The notes under the pieces are model-generated. The model was not told where the DNA came from. It worked only from the letters and a program-made list of their open reading frames with translations, and did no database searches. The position numbers and the translations under genes are program-made. Shown piece by piece: positions 1-9,159 of a stretch of 64,000 bases of DNA; within the stretch, counting starts at the first letter, position 1; each line of letters begins with the position of its first letter. Source of the stretch: Chionomys nivalis (Eukaryota; Chordata; Mammalia; Rodentia; Cricetidae); NCBI RefSeq assembly GCF_950005125.1, contig NC_080092.1, positions 23,195,931 through 23,259,930 of the forward strand, given 5' to 3'.

Positions 1-2094
1 AATAATAAAACATAAAGGAAGTAAGTTGTTACCTTGGAACTGTGAAGTGGAACTTGACTGTATCTCCAGAACAGATGTTGCAGGTCTGGGACATTTTGCA
101 GAGAGTCATTAGAGACTTCATATCTGAAGACTCCTGGGGTTCTGTCTGGCTGTTTTGTTTAATTAATAGATTTCTTTGTAACCCTAGAAGCAGAAAACCG
201 GGGAATGAATGCCGGCGCACAGTGCCAACCACTTCTACACCTCAGAACTAACAGCAATGGTCCCCCAGGTGTCCTCAGACTGGTCACCAGGTCTCTGCAG
301 ACCTCACTCTCCCTATCCAATTAGAGAATCCTCCCTTGTTTCAGAGCTGTCCTAGGACCCAGATTCTGAATTTTACCAAAGTTCTTCACTTTCTGACAAC
401 CTCACTTTTAAAAAATTCTAATTACTCTCTTTTCCTTTATGAGCATCACAAATTCTGTCAATAATTATTAAATAGAGCTTTAGCATGGTCTTTTCAAGGT
501 GGCTTAAAGGTAAGAAACAGTTTTCATAATTTGAATTCCATCACTAAATACCAACTTAGCATTAACTGATAACATAGGTTTAGAGAAAAATAATTTTGAG
601 AACTATTCATTATCTTTTCTACATAAGAAGGGAGAGTGCAAATCAGAAATACTCAATAGTGACCCTTCTCCATTGGATAAATAGTACCTTTCTTTGTGTC
701 CTGCTGATTTATAAGGTGATCGATGACAAACAACATCCCCAAGCGAAGGGCCTCCCACTACAGAACACCATCTTCAGCAATTAGGAGGATATTGCTTTAC
801 TATTGATGGAGAAGCCAAAATGTTTCACTGAGTGGTGGTTGTCTGTTTTCTACGTGGTGAAATATGACTTCCCAATATCCTTGGGAGAAGGAAAACACTT
901 CCCTCCTTGGGCCCCTCCCCACTGGAAAATGTTTGCATTCTCCTCGCTTCCTCGGAGGAAGAGACTTCTTGCTCATTTAGTTTAGTCCCTCTGTGACCTG
1001 AAGTCATTTCACCTGTAAGACAGATGACTTCAACCCTCAGTCTTGAGCTTGAATTGCAATACAAACCAAATTAGATAAAATAAATCAATAATACCCTTGC
1101 AGGCCAAATTCACTTAAGTAACATTTACAGTACAATTGCCTACTTTGCCCATATACTTTAATCCATTAACACTCTACATTTGGCACCTGAATAAATATGT
1201 TACCCCAGCTGCATATAAATGGCTTAGAATTTCATCATTACTTTGTGTTGAGTGAAAGGTTAGTAAATTTTCATTTCTTTAATAAAAAGTGATTTTAAAA
1301 ATGAAGAAAAAAAGCTGACAAAGCACAAAGCCTAAGTGTTGTGACTGGTTATTTCAATCCCCAGATAGCTCACTGGTAACTTAGACAATTTTGCCATAAT
1401 TATATGAACCATCGTATTCATTCCTTTCGTCATAGGAACCTCTAAACACATTGTCCCATGCACGTACATTTGGATTCTAACCTGAAAAGCATGTTGCAGC
1501 TAAGAAACAATATACATTCGTGAATAGATGCATTACTCTAATGGTGAGAAACTTCGGCTTTTGCACAGAAAGCAAACGAGATATCGGCACTTGACTGTGC
1601 TTAACATAACTTAGCAGATCTTGATCATACCAGTTTGCTGTAGCTTTTTATAAAACGCAGCTGAATCATTCTCTCTAATGAATGAATTAAATTAGTAATA
1701 GGGCATTAGACTGTTATTCAGAACAATGTTACATGCAAACGAGTTCACTTAGTCACTGGTTTGCATTTGGGAAAGATTGTCAAACAATGACTTTCAACCA
1801 TGATCAGAGCCTTAATAATGTCAAACTTTGTTCTTAGTTGGAAAGCATGAAACTGGGAACTTAGCCCAGAGATGTAGGGACCATAATGAAAAGCATTCAC
1901 GGTGCTTATGTCAGTAAGGCTACTGCAGAACCAGAGAGAGTCTTATTAACAGTGTTCACACTGGGTGCACACAAGATTCTGAGCTACCTTATAGATCTGG
2001 CTTTCTCCTCTTAGTTACCCAGTGTCATGGAAAACTGATCATAGTTGAGAAATTAAGTGCATAGCAGAAGACCAAAGTTCAGTGTCTCATATGT
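1..2094. other. Unique sequence, no feature recognised
   Basis: No SINE, LINE, LTR or credible exon was recognised. Short open frames on both strands have no recognisable domain. The AT-rich part at about 1380-1800 has little repeat character and keeps several CpG and homeodomain-type TAAT motifs; it is mentioned separately as a weak conserved-element candidate. Confidence 0.5.
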
Positions 2095-2195
2095 GCAATC
2101 TGACCCAGGCATTGGCTTTGCTGCTTACTTTCTAAGTGACCACGGAGAGTGATTTAACCCATAGAGTCTTATCTGTAAAATGAACACAAAACAGA
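2095..2195 (-). repeat. MIR SINE fragment
   Basis: The plus strand reads like the reverse orientation of the MIR core: 'gctgcttactttctaagtgacc', 'tgatttaaccc' and 'cttatctgtaaaatg' appear in the expected order (loss-of-function-free matches to the recalled MIR consensus). It is an ancient, decayed mammalian SINE with no coding role. Confidence 0.55.
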
Positions 2196-2734
2196 GACCA
2201 GAAACTTTGTTTCAAAGAGTGTGTTTGTACATGTGTGCATGCATGTGCTCATACACACATGCACACATGCCATATCTTATTATGTAAAGTTCATCACAAG
2301 AGGCATGAATACAATGGCAGTGTCCCCTAAGTTATCAATGGGCTATCTGGGAATTGAAAGAGTCCGTCACATCACTTAGGCTTTGTGACATATCAGCTTT
2401 TTCTTCTTCTTGAAAATCAGTTTTAGTAAAAGGCCTTGGCTCCCATCTTGCTTGAGGCAGGCTCTCTTGCTGTTCACTGCTACATCCATCAGGCCAAGAG
2501 GCCCTGTAAGTGTGTAGCAGTTCTAGCATCTCCACCTCCAAATGAGTATGGAAACTCATTTGAGAGGATGCTATTTGGTTTATCATGACTAGAAAACACA
2601 ATCTAAACATTTTATTGGTTACTCAAAAAAAGGGGGGGTGATCTTTTCCATACCTAGGAGACACACCCACAGTGATTCTTCTTAAAACAGTAAGTTTCAA
2701 ATATATCACCTTCCTAAGAAATTTTTTCAAACGT
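2196..2734. other. Unique sequence with a short alternating TG/CA tract
   Basis: A purine-pyrimidine alternating stretch lies at about 2218-2272 (gtgtgttt, tgtgcatgcatgtg, then acacacatgcacaca). The minus-strand open frame at 2335-2610 has no recognisable domain. Nothing else is supported. Confidence 0.45.
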
Positions 2735-3163
2735 AATTCTTTATTGATTTGAAGAATTTCACATCATGTCCCCCAATCCTATTCACCTCTCAGTCCATCC
2801 AAGTACCCCGTTACCCTTGCAGTATCCCCCAAAGAAACTGCCCCCCAAAATCAATTAAAAATAAAACAAAATACCTACACACAAAAAATGTACTCCCCTC
2901 CTCTGGCTTTCTAACACCTCTTCATTCATCCTTTCATCCTAGAGGCACTGGGTGCTGGGGTAGAATATCCTTTTGATCAACCAATCCCACCCACAAAATG
3001 TTCATTGTGATGAGTCATGGGTCTGATTCAAGTCCTCTAGCACACCATCATCACTGGACTCTTACCAAAATTTTCCCAAATATTCTACTGTTGCTCCAAG
3101 TCATGGAGATCCTGTGGTTATTATTCTAGAGGACCAGGCTCTTCACACACTGCAATAGGTCAT
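2735..3163 (-). mobile_element. L1 3' UTR fragment, antisense (left part)
   Basis: The stretch starting 'tttattgatttgaagaatttcacatcatgt' (first 20 bases from 2741) matches, in reverse orientation, the 3' end of an older rodent Lx-type L1. A parallel copy is at 41285-41700, sharing phrases such as 'aaatgttcattg', 'ctctagcacaccat' versus 'cttctgctacacag' and the 'catggagatcctgtggtta' block. It is interrupted by the solo LTR at 3164-3531 and resumes at 3538. Confidence 0.6.
3158..3163. repeat. Target-site duplication GGTCAT (left)
   Basis: GGTCAT immediately precedes the TG that opens the solo LTR. The identical hexamer follows the LTR at 3532-3537. Six bases is the length expected for class II (ERVK-like) integrase. 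Confidence 0.85.
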
Positions 3164-3531
3164 TGATGGAGGAAGGTCATTGGCTAATAAAGAAACTGCC
3201 TTGGCCCATCTGATAGGGCAGAATTTAGATAGGTGGAGTAAACAGAATAGAATGCTGGGAGGAAGAGGAAGTGAGCTCGGACTCGACAGCTCTGCTCTCT
3301 GGAGCAGACGCCATGCTTGCCTCTCCCCAGCAGGCGAGATGAAGCTCCGACCCAGGATGGACGTAGGCTAGAATCTTCCCGGTAAGCGCACTTTGGGGTG
3401 CTACACACATGAATAGAAATGGGCCAAGCAGTGTTTAAAATAATACAGTTTGTGTGTCATTATTTTGGGGCATAAGCTAGCCAGGCAGCCATGAGCCGGG
3501 CTGTGGGAAGAGGCCCGTAGCCCCTACTACA
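3164..3531 (+). mobile_element. Solo LTR of an ERVK-like endogenous retrovirus
   Basis: The 368-bp element begins TGATGGAGGAAGG and ends CTACTACA, so it has TG...CA ends, and it is bracketed by a perfect 6-bp duplication (GGTCAT). There is no internal region, so it is a solo LTR left by LTR-LTR recombination. Its body ('aataaagaaactgcc', 'gggaggaagaggaagtgag', 'cggtaagcgca') is related to the LTRs of the provirus at 37462-40158 read on the minus strand ('aacaaagaaactg', 'cggtaagc'), so both belong to one LTR superfamily. It sits inside an antisense L1 3' UTR, whose two halves join cleanly if the LTR and one GGTCAT are removed. The short open frames crossing it are not genes. Confidence 0.85.
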
Positions 3532-3537
3532 GGTCAT
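3532..3537. repeat. Target-site duplication GGTCAT (right)
   Basis: It is identical to 3158-3163 and directly follows the terminal CA of the solo LTR. Confidence 0.85.
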
Positions 3538-3690
3538 AGATGTGGTAGATGTTAGGGTAGGCCAATTGAAAGCCCAAAACATGGGTCTGGGTGGTAGCTG
3601 AGCCCACCCTTCTTAGGCAATGTGTGGGTCAAACTCTCATAGGCCCATGAATAAGGGCCAGCTCTCCCACACTTGTGGTGTGGAGTGGGG
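3538..3690 (-). mobile_element. L1 3' UTR fragment, antisense (right part)
   Basis: This continues the antisense L1 3' UTR interrupted by the solo LTR: 'agatgtggtagatgttaggg', then 'gggtctgggtggtagctgag', matching the order in rodent L1 3' UTRs and in the copy near 41680-41740 ('ctggacctgggtggtaactg'). The right boundary is gradual. Confidence 0.5.
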
Positions 3691-3846
3691 CCATCTCCCC
3701 TGAGTGTGGTCTTTGTGTACACCTAATTTTTATATGTAAAGGCTTTAAAACCTCACTTGGACTATTATTGAATATTTCCCCTGACTCTAAATCTATCATG
3801 CTTGGTCATGGGTCAAAGTTTATTATCTATAATATATTGGCTGTTA

Positions 3847-4004
3847 TGCTTATTATTAACAGAGACTGCTTGTTCGTTTCCCAACCACCCTGGTGTGTCT
3901 GTGTGTGTGTGTATACCTTTTCAGCCTGGCATTACTCTGTTAAGCCACTGTCCTAAAGCAGCTACTTTATTCATTAACCAATAAAAGCAACACTTCCCAC
4001 ACCA
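3847..4004 (-). repeat. 3' LTR of the small ERV (internally deleted)
   Basis: The start 'agactgcttgttcgtttcc' and the end 'aataaaagcaac...cccacacca' match the two ends of the right-hand LTR (4668-5097), but the middle is missing, with a short TG run at the deletion point (about 3891-3912). The left boundary is uncertain by about 20 bp. Confidence 0.6.
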
Positions 4005-4020
4005 TTTCCCCTTTTCTGTT
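4005..4020 (-). promoter_or_regulatory. Polypurine tract of the small ERV
   Basis: Read on the minus strand this is a purine run (AACAGAAAAGGGGAAA) ending directly at the LTR start TGGTGTGGG. In retroviruses this tract primes plus-strand DNA synthesis. The equivalent tract of the larger provirus is at 37815-37830. Confidence 0.65.
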
Positions 4021-4329
4021 AAAATAAAAAGGAAGGTTTTAACTTTAGCATAGTATAATTACATATAACAAAACAGGTATCAAGCAAGAATTACAGTTAT
4101 AATATTTATATCTACTTTATCTGTTATCATAACTAAGGGAAACTATAATTAAAAGTATCTATTCTTCAATTACATCAAAGACTCCAGAAAGATATAATAT
4201 TACCTCAGCTAACGGGAAGTGCATTGCAAACTACTTCTAAAACTCTAGAATTGACAGAGACATCTTGCTGCCTGGATAGTCACTCAAAGTTCTTGCGCAA
4301 TATTGGGGCACCCATCTCCAGCCTAGAAG

Positions 4330-4588
4330 CTGGCATGCCAAAGTGTGCCAGCTAAACCCACATAAAACCTGAGAAAGCTTAAAAAAAATTCTAGACACAA
4401 AATAACAGAGTTAAGTATGGCTTTTGGTGGCAGCATTTCCTCGGGTGTGTTCTGCTTGCTAGAAGTAAGCAGAGGCATGATTCTTTTAAGAGAAGGCTTC
4501 CTAACTCAGCAATAGCAGCAAAAACCGTGCAGATCCTTTAAGAAGGCTTCCTGGTTTATCAGCTCAAAAGGCTCTGACTCTTTCTGAG
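4330..4588 (+). mobile_element. Inverted ERV leader segment (primer site to 5' leader)
   Basis: This segment reads in the sense direction of the element, opposite to the flanking LTRs. It opens with a decayed primer-site-like string (TGGCATGCCAAAGTGTGCC, about 4332-4350) and continues 'cccacataaaacctgagaaa', 'acagagttaagtatggctt' and 'cttttaagagaaggcttcct'. Each phrase is found, reverse-complemented, between 39556 and 39800 in the larger provirus. The left join is near 4327 and the right join is directly at the tRNA start, 4589. Confidence 0.7.
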
Positions 4589-4664
4589 ACCTGGTTAGCT
4601 CAGTTAATAGAGCATGAGACTCTTAATCTCAGGATCATGGGATTGTGCCCCACTTTAAATGACA
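4589..4664 (+). pseudogene. tRNA-Lys(CUU) retro-copy at the ERV primer site
   Basis: The 73 bases at 4589-4661 align without gaps to mammalian tRNA-Lys(CUU). The D-stem and A-box-like TAGCTCAGT are visible, as are TAGAGCATGAGACTCTTAATC with anticodon CTT, and a T-arm changed from TTCGAG to ATTGTG. ACA follows at 4662-4664 where mature tRNAs carry CCA, which is added after transcription and not genome-encoded. Then come three bases and the TG of the LTR at 4668. The acceptor end has decayed (GTTGGGCG to TTTAAATG) and no longer pairs with the 5' end, so this is not a working tRNA gene. The position says it is a copied reverse-transcription primer. Confidence 0.85.
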
Positions 4665-4869
4665 ATCTGTTGGTGGAGACTGTTCCTTTCCCAACTATCC
4701 TGACTTGGAATAATCACACAGAAACTATATTATCTGGTATACTATTTGGCCAATAGCTTAAGCATATTTCTGCCTAACTCATGTTTATTAACCCATTTTT
4801 ATTAATCTGTGTATTGCCATGTAGCTGTGGTTTGCAGGGCAAAATTCCAGAATCTGTTTGCTCCTCCAA

Positions 4870-4891
4870 CTCTCTCTCTCTCTCTCTCTCT

Positions 4892-4913
<22 letters not shown>
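4870..4913. repeat. Perfect 44-bp palindrome, (CT)n joined to (AG)n
   Basis: A CT run of 21-22 bases meets an AG run at the central CTAG (4890-4893), so every base from 4870 to 4913 pairs with its mirror. The AG run then continues to 4920. It lies inside the ERV LTR. Confidence 0.9.
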
Positions 4914-4920
<7 letters not shown>

Positions 4921-4924
<4 letters not shown>

Positions 4925-4933
4925 TAGATAGAT

Positions 4934-4987
<54 letters not shown>
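4921..4987. repeat. (GATA)n microsatellite
   Basis: About sixteen tandem TAGA/GATA units with one interruption (gatgatag near 4931). It accounts for the repetitive YLSI frames on the minus strand. Confidence 0.95.
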
Positions 4988-4989
<2 letters not shown>

Positions 4990-5097
4990 CACACATATCT
5001 CTTTAAGCCTGGCTTTACTCTGTTAAGCAATTGGCCAAAAACAACTTCTTTATTAACTAATAAAAGCAACACATATAGAGGGGGAGCTCCCACAGCA

Positions 5098-6484
5098 GGT
5101 TATTATATCAGACATGCATAGTAGAACTTTAGGAAACACCTCTTCTATCTAACTGGGCTCTGAATTTCTTGATATTTTACAGTGAATTATTGATTGCATG
5201 AAGAAAGTTCATATTTTAGAAGTAGTTCCTAGAATTTACCCACCAAGTTGTGTCAATAAATAAAGAAAACATTACTCACAAAGAAAGACAAATGAAAAGC
5301 ACTTCTGCTTTATCCTAAATAATGTGAGAAACAATTTTCAAAAAAGCAAATATTTTCTTAGACAAAGTAGAATGTTTTTATTGGCTAAAAATACTGCAAA
5401 CTATTGACAATAACAGCTTGTATCTAAATAGTCAAACTTAGTTGTTTGTGAATAAGAATGTAATCTAATCCTCATTGTAAGAGCTTTAACAAAACCAAGC
5501 AATGTATCATGAGTTTCTATGACATTAGAAACAAATAATTTGTACAGAGTTATTATGTTTAAAGAAACATCATCAACCAGACCATTACATACACAAATTG
5601 GCAAATGTTTTCTTTTGTTTCTGCTTTGGATTTCACACACACACACACAAAAAAAAGATAAACCCAATTTCTTTGAAGAAATTCCTGTTTTATCTCCTTA
5701 GAAATAAGCTTTCAAAGTACATATTAAAATGCTGCCACACTTAAACATAATTACTGTGTGATTTCTATTAACTGTTTTAATCAAATGGCAGTGGCATCTG
5801 TAATGTTGTCATTGCCCCTAGAGTTGAAAGCAATGTCCAGCAAACACTTTGAAAATTTAGCCTATTTGGCATAAGTATAAATGTATGAGAAATTCTCCTG
5901 CATTAGGAAACGGGGATTCACAGTAACTGAGCTAGAGTAAATGGAAACACACAATTTAAAAAGTAAAATAAGTGATTTCAAAGGGCTTTAAAGTGAGCCT
6001 CAGCTCCTGGCACTATCATTGCTCACATAACATCTGTGTGAGAAAGAATTAAGCAGAGAAGCAAGTCATGGATCACACACTCTAGTGTAATCAAACCCGG
6101 CAGTCTGAGCAAGAACAAAATGTCAACCCTAACTGGGTGCCTTATTGAATTTGCCAAATTTATGATCCAAAAGATAGCCATATCTATGTGGTCATGCCCG
6201 GACGGAGCCTAAGGGAAATCATTCAAAGAATACAGGATAGCCTGTCCAAACAAAAGTAAATGCAAGATATTCTAGTTTTTCCATAAGCACACAAAGAATA
6301 AGTTAACCATGATGAATAACTTCTCCCTGGGACATACCTTGTTGTGGCCTTGAAATTCTTATGTCTCAGTCATGGAAAAATGGATACTTTATCACTCCAC
6401 CATTTAACCTGGGCTTCTCTTCCATGTTAAATTCTTTACCTGCCTTGGGATGAAAATAGGAACAATGGTTTTTTGCCTTTATTG
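5098..6484. other. Unique AT-rich sequence
   Basis: There is a short (CA)8 at 5634-5650. The minus-strand frame at 5401-5667 shows no domain. No repeat family or exon was recognised. Confidence 0.45.
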
Positions 6485-6610
6485 TGCCCATGAGTCACCT
6501 AGAAAACTGTGGCAACATAGAAATGCATCCTAGAAATTCTGTTCCCATAGGCAGAAATGGGGCCAATGAATTTGTATTAGTCCACAGATGATACCAACAT
6601 TGCTGATTCA
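6485..6610 (+). repeat. MER5-like hAT DNA transposon remnant
   Basis: The order 'gagtcacctagaaaactg', 'atgcatcctagaaattctg', 'ggggccaatgaatttgtatt' and 'acagatgataccaacattgctg' follows the MER5A consensus as I remember it. It is non-coding and ancient. Confidence 0.5.
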
Positions 6611-7009
6611 AGTAACACCTTAGTGATATAACTGATAACTGCAAACCTCAACTATACTTCCCATTTTCCAATTTCATATTCTAAAATACATATATATATA
6701 TGATCTCTTTGTATAATCTTTTAGATATAGAGATAATCTTGATATTGTTAATTATAATATAACTAATAAAATTGTCAAGTAAATGTGTTATTTGTAAACA
6801 ATAGTTATTTACATAAGCCCAGAGTACTATTTTAGAAAGAACTACTTCAATTGAGGAATCACTGAAAACAATAAAGCAAGAAATAAATGAGGGTCATACT
6901 GATATTTTTATTGCACCTGTCAAACTAGAATAACACCAATATTTTATAGAAAATGTGTCATTGGTTATATTTATTGTATAATGGCATTTTCAAACAGTAT
7001 ATTTTGTGA
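6611..7009. other. AT-rich sequence, no feature recognised
   Basis: It contains a short (TA)n at about 6690-6701. Nothing else is supported. Confidence 0.45.
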
Positions 7010-7410
7010 TTTTAATATAGCTCTCCCATACACATTTCCTGTCTTCATTAGTTCCTTTGTTCTGCTGGACAGTTTTACCTTAATGTCATATATACATTAT
7101 GATTTCATGTCATAGATGCATCCTAGAAACTTCACAAAACAAATCACGACATTTGGATTTCTGAAGCTGGCTCAATTCACCTAATGTAAACATCTTTATT
7201 TAGATACACCTTTCTGAAAGCAAGGTAGTTTCATTATTTTGTAAAGTTGAAAAATCAACATTGTTTATGTGCATAAACTGTATTTTCTTTCCATTCCTCT
7301 GACATCCACTAGCTAGTTATGCATAACTTAGCTATAGAGATTAATAAACAATAACACAATAATTAAATAACTACAATAAACATTGATATGCAAGTATCTC
7401 TCTTAGTGGA
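7010..7410 (-). mobile_element. Old L1 ORF2 3' region, antisense, decayed
   Basis: Phrases such as 'tttctgaagctggctcaattcacctaatg' (within 7157-7185), 'cattcctctgacatccacta' and 'aataaacattgatatgcaagtatctct' follow the order of the antisense ORF2 end of ancestral mammalian L1. Many indels and stops are present and no coding capacity remains. Confidence 0.5.
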
Positions 7411-8594
7411 AGACCTGTAAGAATTTCATAGGGAGACTTCAACTAAATTTTAGTAGTAGGTTCTCCAATTCTCTGATACCAACTGGATCTATTCTGACAC
7501 TCAAAGTCCATAGTTAGTAAGGATTGGGCCCAAAAGATTTTCTATCTCTTACAAGTCCCAGGAGCCAAACAGGTATCTAGATTTTGGTCATAAATTCAAA
7601 TTTCCCCCCGACACTTTCAGGTTCTATAACTCCCATTATGGTTTGCAGAAGTCACAAAGCATTTATTGGATTTTCCTGATTTATTTAGGAAAATATAACT
7701 GAAAAACAGTTATGTAGACAAAAAGCATAAAATGAAGTATGGCAAAGCCATGAGAAGAGTATCTGTGACAACCCTAAGTGCCTACTCCCCTGCCTCAGTT
7801 CAGAAGCTCCTCAAAGCCTGCCTCCAGTGACTTCCGTAGGCATATTTCATGACAAGTTTTGTAATTCACTATTTGTTTGGTGGACAGAGCATTCAAAAGT
7901 TACAGTTTTAATCATTTTGTTTTACAGGAACAGGTAAAAAAAAAAACACTATGTCAAAAGAATGTATTTTATTTTACCTCTCCAACAACAAGATACAAAT
8001 CAAGGGGGACAATAGAAACTCACATCCCTGTCTTTAACACTTTCTATAAATATCATTTGGACCAAAGACCACATATGTCCACAATAATGAAAGGTTCATG
8101 TTCCACCTCCCCAGGTTACTGTGGTATGAAAGTCAACGCACACGTTTACTGAGACTTTTCAACAGCAGGTGCTGAAGCTGAAAGGAATTCTCTAGATATA
8201 TCTGTCTAACCAGACCACCATACTCTGTGAACATTTCAATTCTGGGAGTGTGGAATACACTGTTTGTTTCGAGAATATCTTAACAAACTCAACATCTTTT
8301 CTTCTAAGTGCTAAAGTTCAGAAAGAGCCTCTAGCTCATTCCTTTACTCTAGTTCATATAACAAATTTGAAAACAGCACAAGGAGCCTCCTCAGTCTTTA
8401 CAAGCTCCCATGGCCATAAACTCCATTGTTTCCCATCAAGTTGAAGATACTATCCAGCCCCTGGTCAAAGTTATCTGGGTATATCTTGGTGCTTTACTTC
8501 TTGATTGTTGCTTAAATATGCATTAAAGTCGCATTGAATTGCCAAAGTCTCCTCCAGATTGCTTACTACAGTAACATCAAGATTTGCAACAATG
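7411..8594. other. Sequence without a recognised feature
   Basis: 7430-7700 may still be decayed antisense L1 ('gttctccaattctctgatacc'), but I cannot support a boundary. The plus-strand frames at 7877-8152 and 8250-8444 show no domain. Confidence 0.4.
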
Positions 8595-8710
8595 ACATAT
8601 TATTTATTGAGTGTTCCCTATGATACTGACCCTGTGCACTGCAATTTACTTTCATCATTACTGTTAATCTTCACCAGGGCCAAGACTAAGGTGAGGTGAG
8701 GGAAGCTTTG
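8595..8710 (+). repeat. MIR SINE fragment
   Basis: 'tatttattgagtgttcccta', 'actgaccctgtgcactgcaa' and 'catcattactgttaatcttcac' match the first half of MIR in sense orientation. Confidence 0.5.
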
Positions 8711-8764
8711 CCCTTGGCTGCAGATTGGAGGGACAGCAAAAGCTTAGTAATCAAGATAAATGAT

Positions 8765-8860
8765 ACAGGCCACATATAGCTCAGTGGTAGAATATACGTG
8801 CTTAGCATAAGCCAAGGATCAGGTTTAAGCGCCAATACCATAAAAAATAAATAAATATAT
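8765..8860 (+). repeat. ID SINE
   Basis: 'catatagctcagtggtagaatat' carries the A-box-like tRNA-derived part. It continues 'gtgcttagcataagccaagg' and 'gccaataccataaaaaataaat' with an A-rich tail. About 85 bp is the usual ID length. It is rodent-specific and related to BC1/tRNA-Ala. Confidence 0.75.
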
Positions 8861-8950
8861 TCATATAAATATGTTGAATATATTATTTTAAATAAATATT
8901 ATACTAGCTAAGTTGAACAAAATGTAATTTTAAAAAGACCTACTGGTTTG

Positions 8951-9044
8951 TAAATTTTTATTGAAAATAGATTCATCATCTGCTTTTAGATCTTCATCTG
9001 CTTTTACTACCATCAGCAGATGAAGAATGTACTTTCAATAAAAA
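8951..9044. repeat. Imperfect inverted repeat, 32-bp arms
   Basis: The left arm 8951-8982 and the right arm 9013-9044 pair at about 29 of 32 positions, with a loop of about 30 bp that contains a further direct repeat of 'atcttcatctgctttta'. The arms include 'tttttattgaaaatag', a phrase also seen at L1 3' ends. Confidence 0.7.
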
Positions 9045-9159
9045 TTTAAAAGAAATAAAAATACAGTCAGTTTCTTTTTTAAAAAAAATATTTTGTTCAA
9101 TGGAGATGGATACAAATACCCACAGTCAAACATTAGACCTCAGAGAGAGAGAGAGCTGA

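Larger units (their letters stand above)
3847..5097 (-). mobile_element. Small rearranged ERV, two LTRs, no coding region
   Basis: This is an antisense retroviral element of about 1.25 kb: a partly deleted 3' LTR (about 3847-4004), an internal part of about 660 bp and a 5' LTR (4668-5097). The polypurine tract, read on the minus strand as AACAGAAAAGGGGAAA, abuts the left LTR. About 4005-4327 is collinear with 37815-38143 of the larger provirus, while about 4330-4588 matches that provirus's leader in the opposite orientation. A complete tRNA-Lys-like sequence occupies the primer-site position at 4589-4664. No gag, pol or env frame exists. The element could not move by itself and would have needed proteins from a relative. 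I could not define a clear target duplication; GGTTAT follows the right end and TGTTAT lies near the left end. Confidence 0.75.
4668..5097 (-). repeat. 5' LTR of the small ERV
   Basis: The plus strand starts TGTTGGTGGAGACTG and ends CCCACAGCA, so the ends are TG...CA. It is alignable to the LTRs of the provirus at 37462-40158 ('aataatcacacagaaac', 'tatttggccaatagcttaag', 'ttaatctgtgtattgcca'). It is enlarged by a (CT)n-(GA)n-(GATA)n block at 4870-4987. Confidence 0.75.

Noticed and set aside
4589..4664. Functional tRNA-Lys gene
   Set aside because: The acceptor 3' strand has decayed (GTTGGGCG to TTTAAATG) so the stem cannot form, the T-loop TTCGAG is lost, there is no downstream T-run terminator, and its position matches a retroviral primer copy.
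4870..4987. CRISPR-like array
   Set aside because: The repeats are contiguous 2- and 4-base microsatellite units without spacers, in a mammalian genome.
4774..5093. YLSI-repeat 'protein' on the minus strand
   Set aside because: Translation of the (GATA)n and (CT)n blocks in the ERV LTR.
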